This document shows, one piece after another, positions 7,801 through 13,944 of a DNA stretch of 30,315 nucleotides. Below the pieces are notes generated by a model, which searched no databases, had not been told where the DNA came from, and worked only from the letters and a program-made list of their open reading frames with translations. Each line of letters starts with the position of its first letter. Position 1 is the stretch's first letter. The stretch lies in assembly GCA_016296165.1 (NCBI GenBank), contig JAEDJV010000016.1, positions 1 to 30,315 on the forward strand. Reading direction: 5' to 3'. A program made the position numbers and the translations under genes. The stretch comes from Oscillospiraceae bacterium. Lineage in GTDB: Bacteria; Bacillota; Clostridia; Oscillospirales; Ruminococcaceae.

Positions 7801-8991
7801 CAGATACTGTTCAGCAAGTTCACAGAGTTTTTGGTCATCTGAATTGTTTAATTTCAGAAGAAATCTCAGATCTGATCTCCCGGTACCGACTCTCACCCTA
7901 AGAAAATCAGGGGAATCTTTTGATATTTTTCCTGTGTTCATTGTGTTTTCTGAAACAACAGCATCAACTACGGAAATATATTTTGAAGACATAAAAGATT
8001 CATATTCTTTTACTTTATCTTTCATAAGTCTGATGCATTCAGAATAGTATTTTTCTGAATCTTCACGATTCTTTTCATTTATTTTTTTCGACTCTTTCCC
8101 AGTCTGAATTTTTCTTAATCCGTACATTGAAGCACTAATCAATGCTGCAGTACCGGCAAATGTTCCTGCCAGAACCGGAAGAGACAGAGAGCCTATAATT
8201 GCCGCCGATGCAGAAAGTACTGCAGCAGAAGGTATTGCAGGCTTTAGTGTATCAGCTATGTCTGTATTTTTATCTGATATCTGTACAGGGGCATATCCTT
8301 TAATACAGAGAGGTTCTATGCTTTGTTCGCATACTGTAAGCGATTCATTCTTTGTAATCATATTAAATTTAACTGAATTTGTTTCGTTTTTGATGTTTTC
8401 AGCTTCAGAAAGCGTTACTTCTGTCCTGACATTCACGCTTACAGCAACAATTTCTCCTAGAAAAATAATTTTTGTTCCGAATATACAAACGGTATCAAAC
8501 ATTCTTAGTCTGGTTTTCTCTTTTATCTTTTTTCCGTTAATATAAACACCGTTACGGCTTTTGTCTTCAATGCAGAAACCACTGTCCGTCAGGCTTATTA
8601 TTGCATGTATATGGCTTACCAGTTCATGATTTATAAGTATGTCCGATTCCTTATTTACGCCGATAACAACTGTGTCTGACAGAAAATAGCTTTTAAAAGG
8701 TGCATTTTCCGGTTCTGTCTTACTTATGAGGAGTACTGCTGATACTGAAGTTCGTTTTATGCTTATCGTAACTGTTTTTCCGTCTTCAAGTACTGCGGAT
8801 TCTTTTGAATTAACGGTTATATGCTCATTTGGGGATACACTCCATATCCCATCCGTATTTTTCAGTTCAAGGATACAGCCCTTTTTCCCGGTATGTGCTG
8901 AGATATCAACTGAAAATCTGTCCGTATCTGTATCCGGCAATATAGTTTCCTTTATTTTGTCCTTAAAAAAAATATATAGAGTAAATATCAT
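4858..8991 (-). CDS. essC: EssC-type FtsK/SpoIIIE ATPase of type VII secretion, with N-terminal FHA domains
   Basis: This 1377-aa protein is the motor of T7SSb systems. Residues 1-95 look like a first FHA-like sandwich. Residues 105-180 are a clear FHA domain (VIGVNKESDIL, VSHIHA, RNGVYING). A hydrophobic segment at about 254-289 can form one or two TM helices and is followed by a charged helix. ATPase domain 1 has Walker A GTTGSGKS (658-665), Walker B IIIICDE (Asp770, Glu771) and ATQRP. Domain 2 has Walker A GMSGSGKT (985-992), but its Walker B strand reads VIFLDG (Asp1088), without the catalytic Glu. Domain 3 (about 1225-1377) has no P-loop. The protein is slightly shorter than typical EssC (about 1480). 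The start has a weak ribosome binding site; a TTG at codon 18 after AAAGGA is an alternative, but would remove the first beta-strand. Confidence 0.92.
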   Translation of the reverse strand: MIFTLYIFFKDKIKETILPDTDTDRFSVDISAHTGKKGCILELKNTDGIWSVSPNEHITVNSKESAVLEDGKTVTISIKRTSVSAVLLISKTEPENAPFKSYFLSDTVVIGVNKESDILINHELVSHIHAIISLTDSGFCIEDKSRNGVYINGKKIKEKTRLRMFDTVCIFGTKIIFLGEIVAVSVNVRTEVTLSEAENIKNETNSVKFNMITKNESLTVCEQSIEPLCIKGYAPVQISDKNTDIADTLKPAIPSAAVLSASAAIIGSLSLPVLAGTFAGTAALISASMYGLRKIQTGKESKKINEKNREDSEKYYSECIRLMKDKVKEYESFMSSKYISVVDAVVSENTMNTGKISKDSPDFLRVRVGTGRSDLRFLLKLNNSDDQKLCELAEQYLVSDSVPQILDLSDEKKYIFSGEKEEICNLAAGIAVLCSLLFSTGDVRMMSFITPDMAEYFRFIRWLPHICSDDNSERYAAEDEKSYRKLLFKLTGILQKRYEKRRNGYGERFFPHYIIFCSSEDIFINEPIRRFTEITEDIGAVFIFLNVSDNQCVSISGNSKTVLSLVTTNGLSVTEADMLARRLAAMHEADNYAGIIPERLTFFEMLGINKAEDVDILKKYNENKSSEGIRACIGTSADSRFILDIHESMHGPHGLAAGTTGSGKSEMLQTLVLSLALEYSPSEISFVLIDYKGGGMSQVFENLPHTAGIVTNISDGGNPVGRALVSLKSEIRRRQKIFRDYGINHTDAYMELYREGAAAEPMPHIIIICDEFAELKRAHPEFISQLVSTSRVGRSLGLHLILATQRPAGVVDNEIWSNSHFRICLKVQDKSDSNEMLRRYEAADITVTGRAFVQVGNDEIFEEIQTGYSGAEYNSSSDSKVYMINTDASPAVIQPVDRVGSRKHSQLDILIGYINEICKKHNIAPSPKLWVNPLPSEVFLSELPCTEQDESGLICTFGIADDPEEQKVYAAVYDLYTSGNILAAGMSGSGKTTLVTTMIYSLADRYSPDKVNFSVLDFSGGLFSPYEKLPHCREILSLPAEKETASFFDRILSETERRRNIFISKNAADFTEYIKTADDVAVMVIFLDGYYFFRETYPVLEEKFTALSGMCSKYGIYLVTTVKQISDMRMRTRQNFRTVITFELSDSTEYCDFLGIRPENTDISVQGRGLIRKDRRILEFQTALCCHGTGNEKIRELSEKIAKIADRYSDIKTSFTSADKTIYCSKVKNMTSEVFAEIIENRTENSRVLVWSHDVSGEKEIKGAEYFYAADGMFSLLLALKKIFEVRNGQRKTEGTYHGEDITVVFRDLDDVCRCIYDEEYREDMSAITETFFEKGGGLGVNFIAGFSDNSLYCNKKAFTIFSSYDTGEEHVKSICI

Positions 8992-9059
8992 TTTACCAGC
9001 CTGTTCGTTATATTTTTCTCCCCGATAAAATTAATTCCGTTCATCATAATGCGTATAAA

Positions 9060-9088
9060 ATTATACCATAAACAGAAATTTTTTTCAA
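9060..9088 (-). promoter_or_regulatory. Sigma-A promoter of the T7SS operon
   Basis: On the minus strand TTGAAA (9083-9088), 17 bases, then TATAAT (9060-9065), about 70 bases upstream of the essC ATG. No other promoter was found within the operon down to 893, where gaps are at most 15 bases, so the eight genes are probably one transcript. I looked for paired LytTR boxes near this promoter and could not recognise any. Confidence 0.75.
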
Positions 9089-9129
9089 TACTGGAATTAT
9101 TACATATAAATATCCTGCACAAAAAACTA

Positions 9130-9158
9130 TTGATTTTATCCTCGAAATATAGTATAAT
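9130..9158 (+). promoter_or_regulatory. Sigma-A promoter of the PHP/TSCPD/YdcF operon
   Basis: TTGATT (9130-9135), 17 bases, and a perfect TATAAT (9153-9158) on the plus strand. The start of transcription would be about 85 bases before the PHP gene. The -35 is 42 bases from the -35 of the divergent T7SS promoter, close enough for shared control. Confidence 0.75.
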
Positions 9159-9249
9159 TATAATAATACTAACATAAGGCATTAATTAAAAATATTTTTC
9201 ATATGATTTAATATATATTTATTTACGCCTCGAAAGGAATGAAAACCAG

Positions 9250-10095
9250 ATGAAAATAGATTTACACTGTCATACGACTCTGTCTGACGGCTCGCTTGGT
9301 ATCGAAGAGATTATAGCTCAGGCGAAACGAACCGGAATAGACGTTCTTTCAATAACAGACCATGATACGCTTGCCTCGTTCTCAAGAGCTGCCATACTCG
9401 GTGAGAGATACGGAGTAAAAATTATACAGGGCGTTGAGATGTCTGCGTGGGACAAGGAAAGAAATCAGAAAGTACATATTCTCTGCTATGCACCAAAAAA
9501 ACCTGACAGACTTGAAGGTCTGTGTCTTAAATGCTGTGAGATAAGAAAATCATGTTCCAAGGAAATGATAGAAAAAGTACGTCAGATTTATCCAATTACC
9601 GAAGAAAGCGTCCTGAAACATGCAACCGGAAGCAAGAGTATATTTAAACAGCATATTCTCAGAGCACTTATAGACTACGGATATGCTCTTGAATTTTACG
9701 GTGACCTCAATGACAAACTTTTCAATCTTAAAAACGGTACATGCCTTGTTGAACGTGAATACCCGGATGTAAAGTTTGTACTTGAACTTATAAAAGCTGC
9801 AAGAGGTGTTTCAGTAATGGCTCATCCTTCACAGTATGACAACATTGAACTCCTTGAAGAACTTGCATCCGCTGGAAAAATTGACGGCGTGGAAATAGAC
9901 CACTATACTGCTGATGACAATGCAAAAGCCAGAATGCGTGAGATTGCTGAAAAATATAACCTCATAGTAACAGGAGGCTCCGACTTCCATGGACTTTATA
10001 ACGCACAGCCTTCTCATATCGGCAGCAGCACAACAACAAAAGAAAATCTCGACAGAATTATTAAGCTCTCCAATAAAAGAGGAGCTGATAATTAA
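9250..10095 (+). CDS. PHP-domain metal-dependent phosphoesterase (YciV/RNase AM-like)
   Basis: A 281-aa PHP-family protein with the metal-binding motifs in order: HCHTTLSDGS at residues 6-15, DHDT near 38, GVEMSAW near 61, VHILCY near 75, MAHPSQYD near 191 and the final GGSDFHG near 241. This is the arrangement of YciV/TrpH-like proteins, which hydrolyse nucleoside 3',5'-bisphosphates or trim RNA 5' ends. The DNA polymerase histidinol-phosphatase branches are longer or lack this order. The start follows AAAGGAA at about 10 bases and lies behind a clear promoter. It heads a three-gene plus-strand operon. The exact substrate cannot be told from motifs. Confidence 0.88.
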   Translation: MKIDLHCHTTLSDGSLGIEEIIAQAKRTGIDVLSITDHDTLASFSRAAILGERYGVKIIQGVEMSAWDKERNQKVHILCYAPKKPDRLEGLCLKCCEIRKSCSKEMIEKVRQIYPITEESVLKHATGSKSIFKQHILRALIDYGYALEFYGDLNDKLFNLKNGTCLVEREYPDVKFVLELIKAARGVSVMAHPSQYDNIELLEELASAGKIDGVEIDHYTADDNAKARMREIAEKYNLIVTGGSDFHGLYNAQPSHIGSSTTTKENLDRIIKLSNKRGADN

Positions 10096-10102
10096 CTCAT
10101 AG

Positions 10103-10132
10103 ATAACCATGATAATAACCATTATGGTTATT
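10103..10132. repeat. Palindrome and direct repeat between PHP and TSCPD genes
   Basis: ATAACCAT occurs at 10103-10110 and 10115-10122. The second copy is the left half of a perfect 19-base palindrome, AATAACCAT-T-ATGGTTATT (10114-10132). In RNA the first copy could pair with 10124-10131 to give an 8-bp stem with a 13-base loop. It ends 30 bases before the TSCPD start, so it may be a protein site or an intercistronic hairpin that alters mRNA processing. No T-tract follows, so it is not a terminator. Confidence 0.55.
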
Positions 10133-10162
10133 AAGAAAACTAAAATAAAGGAGTAAAAAATC

Positions 10163-10405
10163 ATGACAGTTAATTACACACCAAAGGGCGTATGCTCAAG
10201 AAACATTGCTTTTGATCTCGAAGACGGAATCATCAGAAACGTAAAATTCACAGGCGGATGCAACGGAAATCTTCAGGGTATAGGAAAACTTGTTGAAGGC
10301 ATGAAGGCTGACGAAGTTATTTCAAGACTTGAAAATATCAACTGCAACGGTAAGGGTACTTCATGTCCTGATCAGCTTGCAAAAGCAATAAAGGCTAATA
10401 TCTGA
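10163..10405 (+). CDS. TSCPD-domain protein, TIGR03905-like
   Basis: An 80-aa protein that is one TSCPD domain: an N-terminal strand set (YTPKGVCSRNIAFDL), the conserved FTGGCNGNLQGIG, and the name-giving GTSCPDQLA near residue 65. Four cysteines (Cys11, Cys33, Cys56, Cys63) could hold a metal. Similar domains occur at the C-terminus of B12-dependent ribonucleotide reductases; free-standing small versions are common in Clostridia and have no proven function. AAGGAG lies about 8 bases before the ATG. Its stop overlaps the next start by one base, so it is co-translated with the YdcF-like gene. Confidence 0.85.
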   Translation: MTVNYTPKGVCSRNIAFDLEDGIIRNVKFTGGCNGNLQGIGKLVEGMKADEVISRLENINCNGKGTSCPDQLAKAIKANI

Positions 10406-11181
10406 TGCTTCAGATAGAAAGTTTTCTGATTCGTTTTACAGGAGCGGCGATCTGTTTAACAGGCGTCGTTCTGTTTTTAAACGCATTTTCTCTTGGAATC
10501 AGGAACATCGGAAATATTTTTGGCATCTCTGTAGCCATAGTTCTTTTCGTATTTTTTGCATTTAACAGAGCGGCATCATCCGTTTTGCAGAAGATGTGGC
10601 AATACAGTACAGGTAAATTCTTTGTCTCTTCCATCGTAATATTTTTCTGCACAGGTTTCCTTATAGCATTTGTTCTTTCTTTTTTCATGACAAAGGAAAT
10701 GCTTAACAAACCATACAAATCGTATCCTGCTGTTCTTCTCGGATGTAAAGTAAACGGAACCACTCCGAGTATGATGCTTGGAAGACGTCTTGATGCCGCT
10801 TATGATTATCTTACAGAAAATGAAGACGCAGTTATAATAGTTTCCGGGGGACAGGGAACCGGAGAAGATATTTCCGAAGCAGAATGCATGAAAAAAGAAC
10901 TTGTCCGAAGAGGAATTTCACCGGAACGTATTCTCAAAGAAGACCAGTCCACAAACACTTCGGAAAACCTTAGCTTTTCCAAAAAAATTCTTGAAGAGAA
11001 GGGATTAGGGAATCACATTGTAATAATTACTGATTCCTTTCATCAGTTTCGCTCCTCACTCATTGCGCATGATCTCAGTCTTGAGACGAACAGTTTCAAT
11101 GCGCGTACTCCCTGTTACCTTGTTCTTACATACTGGGTTCGCGAATGGTTTGGAATAATGGAACAAATCATTTTCAAATAA
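10405..11181 (+). CDS. YdcF/SanA-family (DUF218) membrane protein
   Basis: A 258-aa protein with three hydrophobic segments (about residues 8-28, 35-55 and 70-97) followed by a DUF218 domain. The domain shows AVLLGCKVNG near 108, RLDAAYDYL, IIVSGGQGTGEDISEAECM, the STNTSENLSFSKKIL helix and ITDSFHQFRS, all landmarks of the family. YdcF/SanA proteins are linked with envelope integrity and drug tolerance, and their Rossmann-like domain may bind a nucleotide or cofactor, though no reaction is established. The ATG overlaps the TSCPD stop. A strong terminator follows at 11188-11235. Confidence 0.88.
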   Translation: MLQIESFLIRFTGAAICLTGVVLFLNAFSLGIRNIGNIFGISVAIVLFVFFAFNRAASSVLQKMWQYSTGKFFVSSIVIFFCTGFLIAFVLSFFMTKEMLNKPYKSYPAVLLGCKVNGTTPSMMLGRRLDAAYDYLTENEDAVIIVSGGQGTGEDISEAECMKKELVRRGISPERILKEDQSTNTSENLSFSKKILEEKGLGNHIVIITDSFHQFRSSLIAHDLSLETNSFNARTPCYLVLTYWVREWFGIMEQIIFK

Positions 11182-11187
11182 TATTCA

Positions 11188-11235
11188 GAAAAAAACACCT
11201 CTGTTACCATATATGATAACAGAGGTATTTTTTTA
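11188..11235. terminator. Bidirectional terminator between ydcF-like gene and pnp
   Basis: A perfect 10-bp stem ACCTCTGTTA (11197-11206) with TAACAGAGGT (11217-11226) and a 10-base loop. A T-run (11228-11235) follows on the plus strand, and the A-run at 11188-11195 gives the T-tract for the minus strand. It serves both converging genes. Confidence 0.9.
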
Positions 11236-11247
11236 TTTTTATAAAAA

Positions 11248-13362
11248 TTACTGTTTATTCTTAGCTTCGATATCAGCAAGAGCATCTTTTCTTGAAAGAT
11301 TGATTCTTCCCTGATTGTCAATTTCCATTACCTTGACGATAATCTCATCGCCGATGGAAACAACATCTTCAACCTTTTCAACTCTTGATTTGTCAAGTTT
11401 TGAAATGTGAACAAGACCATCCTTGCCAGGAGCTATTTCAACAAAAGCACCAAACTGCATGATTCTTACTACTTTACCCTTGTAGATAGCACCTACTTCA
11501 GGATCATTAGCTATAGTCTTAACAATCTGGAGTGCCTTGTTAGCCTTTTCGTAATCAATACCTGAGATAAATACTGAACCGTCTTCAGAGATATCAATCT
11601 TGACTTCACATTCAGCAGAAATCTTCTGAATAACCTTACCGCCCTGTCCGATTACTTCACGAATCTTATCCACTGGAATCTTTGTCTGAAGCATCTTAGG
11701 AGCATACTTGCTAACCTGTTCTCTTGGCTCTGGAATAGCCTTGAGCATTATCTCATCAAGAATGTAGAGACGAGCCTTTCTTGTCTTTTCAAAAGCTTCC
11801 TTAATAATAGGCATTGTAAGACCGTCAACCTTGATATCAACCTGAATAGCTGTGATACCCTTATGTGTACCGCCTACCTTAAAGTCCATATCACCAAAGA
11901 AGTCTTCAAGTCCCTGGATATCTACCATTGTCATGAAGTCATCTGAATCAGGTTTTGTGATAAGACCACATGAAATACCAGCTACAGGAGCTTTAATCGG
12001 AACACCGGCATCCATAAGAGCAAGTGTTGAACCACAGATAGAGCCCTGTGATGTGGAACCGTTTGAAGAAAGCACCTCTGAAACAAGTCGTAAAGCATAC
12101 GGGAATTCTTCAATCGGAGGAATAACCGGTTCAAGTGCTCTCTCAGCAAGTGCACCATGACCAATCTCACGTCTTCCTGGTCCGCGGCTTGGCTTTGTTT
12201 CACCAACTGAGTATGACGGGAAGTTGTAGTGATGCATATATCTCTTTGTCTCTTCTTCATCGAGACCGTCAATTTTCTGTGATTCGCTTACAGGACCAAG
12301 TGTAGCGATTGTAAGAACCTGTGTCTGTCCTCTTGTAAAGAGACCTGAACCATGTACTCTTGGGAGAAGTCCTACTTCAGCATTGAGAGGTCTTATTTCG
12401 TCAATTCCTCTGCCGTCTACACGTTTGCCCTCATAAAGCCAGTTTCTTACAATCTTCTTCTGAAGCTTGTATATACATTCGTCTATCATAGCAATCTGTT
12501 CAGGATACTGTTCATCGAACTTTTCGTGTATCTCATCTTTGATTGGCTGAAGTCTTTCTTCTCTGATATTCTTGTCATCTGTATCAAGAGCAACCTTTAC
12601 TCTTTCTTCTGCCAGTTCAGCAATAGCATCAAAAAGGTCGTGATCTACTTCCATTGATTCAAATTCAAACTTCTTCTTACCAATCTGTTTCTGGATATCA
12701 CTAATGAAAGCAACAATCTTTTTGATTTCGGTATGACCAAACTCGATAGCTTCGAGCATCTTGTCATCAGGAACTTCGTTTGCACCGGCTTCAATCATTA
12801 CAATCTTTTCCATTGAACCTGCAACTGTAAGATTGAGGTCATTATGTGCTCTCTGTTCAAGTGTAGGGTTTAATACAAGTTCTCCGTCAATAAGACCAAC
12901 ACTTACACCGGCAACCGGTCCGTTCCATGGAATATCAGAAATTGATATTGCGATAGAAGTAGCTATCATACCTGTGATTTCAGGTGAGTTGTCAGGATCA
13001 ACAGCGAGAACGGTCATCACAACTGAAACATCGTTTCTCATGTCCTTAGGGAAAAGCGGTCTGATAGGACGGTCAACAACTCGGGATGTGAGTATAGCCT
13101 TTTCTGTCGGCTTACCTTCTCTCTTTGTGAACGAACCCGGAATCTTTCCTACTGAATAGAGTCTTTCTTCGTAATCTACTGAAAGAGGGAAAAAGTCAAC
13201 ACCCTCTCTTGGCTTAACACTTGCAGTAACGTTAGCCATAACTACTGTTTCACCGTATCTTACCCAGCATGAACCGTTGGATAATCCACATGTCTTTCCT
13301 GTCTCAACAACAAGCGGTCTGCCCGCAAATGTCGTTTCAAACTTTCTGTAATTTTCAAACAT
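11248..13362 (-). CDS. pnp: Polyribonucleotide nucleotidyltransferase (PNPase)
   Basis: A 704-aa protein of normal PNPase length, which degrades RNA from the 3' end using phosphate and takes part in mRNA turnover. It has two RNase PH-like cores (about 1-215 and 300-540) joined by an all-helical segment. The active second core shows FTRGQTQ, RPGRREIGHG and the SNGSTSQGSICGSTL region. A KH domain (about 555-615, with IREVIGQGGKVIQKI) and an S1 domain (about 620-692, GAFVEIAPGKDGLVHIS) close the protein. GGAGG is 9 bases before the ATG. It follows rpsO in the classic rpsO-pnp order, with a hairpin between the two genes and a structured leader. Confidence 0.97.
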   Translation of the reverse strand: MFENYRKFETTFAGRPLVVETGKTCGLSNGSCWVRYGETVVMANVTASVKPREGVDFFPLSVDYEERLYSVGKIPGSFTKREGKPTEKAILTSRVVDRPIRPLFPKDMRNDVSVVMTVLAVDPDNSPEITGMIATSIAISISDIPWNGPVAGVSVGLIDGELVLNPTLEQRAHNDLNLTVAGSMEKIVMIEAGANEVPDDKMLEAIEFGHTEIKKIVAFISDIQKQIGKKKFEFESMEVDHDLFDAIAELAEERVKVALDTDDKNIREERLQPIKDEIHEKFDEQYPEQIAMIDECIYKLQKKIVRNWLYEGKRVDGRGIDEIRPLNAEVGLLPRVHGSGLFTRGQTQVLTIATLGPVSESQKIDGLDEEETKRYMHHYNFPSYSVGETKPSRGPGRREIGHGALAERALEPVIPPIEEFPYALRLVSEVLSSNGSTSQGSICGSTLALMDAGVPIKAPVAGISCGLITKPDSDDFMTMVDIQGLEDFFGDMDFKVGGTHKGITAIQVDIKVDGLTMPIIKEAFEKTRKARLYILDEIMLKAIPEPREQVSKYAPKMLQTKIPVDKIREVIGQGGKVIQKISAECEVKIDISEDGSVFISGIDYEKANKALQIVKTIANDPEVGAIYKGKVVRIMQFGAFVEIAPGKDGLVHISKLDKSRVEKVEDVVSIGDEIIVKVMEIDNQGRINLSRKDALADIEAKNKQ

Positions 13363-13392
13363 CTTTTTCCGCCTCCGAAAATAAAATTTTAC

Positions 13393-13480
13393 GTTTAAGG
13401 CAGCATATTCAGCAATAAACAGAATATCCGAAGTTATACCGGGTCCTCTGTTTAATGCTAAATGACTACTGCCTTCAAAC
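13393..13480 (-). promoter_or_regulatory. Possible structured leader of pnp
   Basis: In the minus-strand transcript an upstream GTTTGAAGGCAG (13469-13480) can pair with a downstream CTGCCTTAAAC (13393-13403): 7 contiguous pairs, then 4 more past a bulge, enclosing about 65 bases. The structure lies 30 bases before the pnp start. Long leader stems in pnp mRNA are cut by RNase III in E. coli and used for PNPase autoregulation; the same here would be inference. Confidence 0.4.
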
Positions 13481-13501
13481 TTAATTATGGGTATAATGCT
13501 G

Positions 13502-13535
13502 AAAAGGCAGACGGATACTCCCGACTGCCTTTTTT
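13502..13535 (-). terminator. Hairpin terminator or attenuator after rpsO
   Basis: AAAAGGCAG (13502-13510) and CTGCCTTTT (13525-13533) form a 9-bp stem a few bases after the rpsO stop. In the minus-strand direction the T-run is only four bases long, so some readthrough into pnp is likely. Confidence 0.65.
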
Positions 13536-13538
13536 AAA

Positions 13539-13805
13539 TTACTTACGTAATCCGAGCTTACTGATGACAGCACGGTATCTTTCAACGTCCTTCTTCTGAA
13601 GGTAGTTGAGAAGGTTACGTCTGTGACCAACCATCTTTAAAAGACCTCTTCTTGAGTGATGGTCTTTCTTATGAACCTTAAGGTGTTCGTTAAGGTCGTT
13701 AATTCTCTTTGTAAGAATAGCGATCTGAACTTCTGGAGAACCAGTATCCTTTTCATGAGTTCTGTTAGCTTCGATAACTGCTGTTTTTTCTTCCTTTAAT
13801 AACAT
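13539..13805 (-). CDS. rpsO: Ribosomal protein S15
   Basis: An 88-aa protein matching S15 end to end: a helical N-terminus, DTGSPEVQIAILTKRINDLNEHLK in the first half, then HKKDHHSRRGLLKMVGHRRNLLNYL, which contacts 16S rRNA helices 20-22. S15 is a primary binder in assembly of the 30S platform. GAGGTG precedes the ATG. It has its own promoter 105 bases upstream and a leader able to fold, and is followed by pnp as in most bacteria. Confidence 0.97.
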   Translation of the reverse strand: MLLKEEKTAVIEANRTHEKDTGSPEVQIAILTKRINDLNEHLKVHKKDHHSRRGLLKMVGHRRNLLNYLQKKDVERYRAVISKLGLRK

Positions 13806-13904
13806 TGCTTTTTCACCTCTTTTAAAATTCTAGCCGGAACATAGAATAAGGAAGGTAAATCTCCCGGAAGACGGGCTTTGTCCATATTCCAAGTACACGG
13901 TACG
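13806..13904 (-). ncRNA. Candidate S15-type 5' leader of rpsO
   Basis: Between the predicted start of transcription (about 13904) and the rpsO ATG lie two hairpins on the minus strand: CCCG-TCTTC-CGGG (about 13862-13875), and ATTCTA/TAGAAT (13842-13847 with 13827-13832) with a 9-base loop, just ahead of the ribosome binding site. Autoregulatory S15 leaders are known in several bacterial groups and differ in sequence. This one is inferred from position and folding only. Confidence 0.4.
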
Positions 13905-13910
13905 TTAATC

Positions 13911-13939
13911 ATTATAACATATAAAACATTGAATGTAAA
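13911..13939 (-). promoter_or_regulatory. Sigma-A promoter of rpsO
   Basis: Minus strand TTTACA (13934-13939), 17-base spacer, perfect TATAAT (13911-13916). It sits in the gap after the YesL-like gene, so rpsO-pnp is a separate unit. Confidence 0.75.
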
Positions 13940-13944
13940 GAGTT

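Noticed and set aside
9089..9129. LytTR binding repeats upstream of the T7SS promoter
   Set aside because: No pair of similar 9-base direct repeats at the usual 12-13 base spacing could be recognised.
8988..9182. 64-codon minus-strand frame as a full gene upstream of essC
   Set aside because: Most of it lies upstream of the predicted transcription start and spans both promoters. Only the last 19 codons could be translated, and this is listed as a low-interest finding.
11852..13159. Plus-strand reading frames across pnp
   Set aside because: They are antisense to a clear PNPase gene; no promoter or ribosome binding site supports them.
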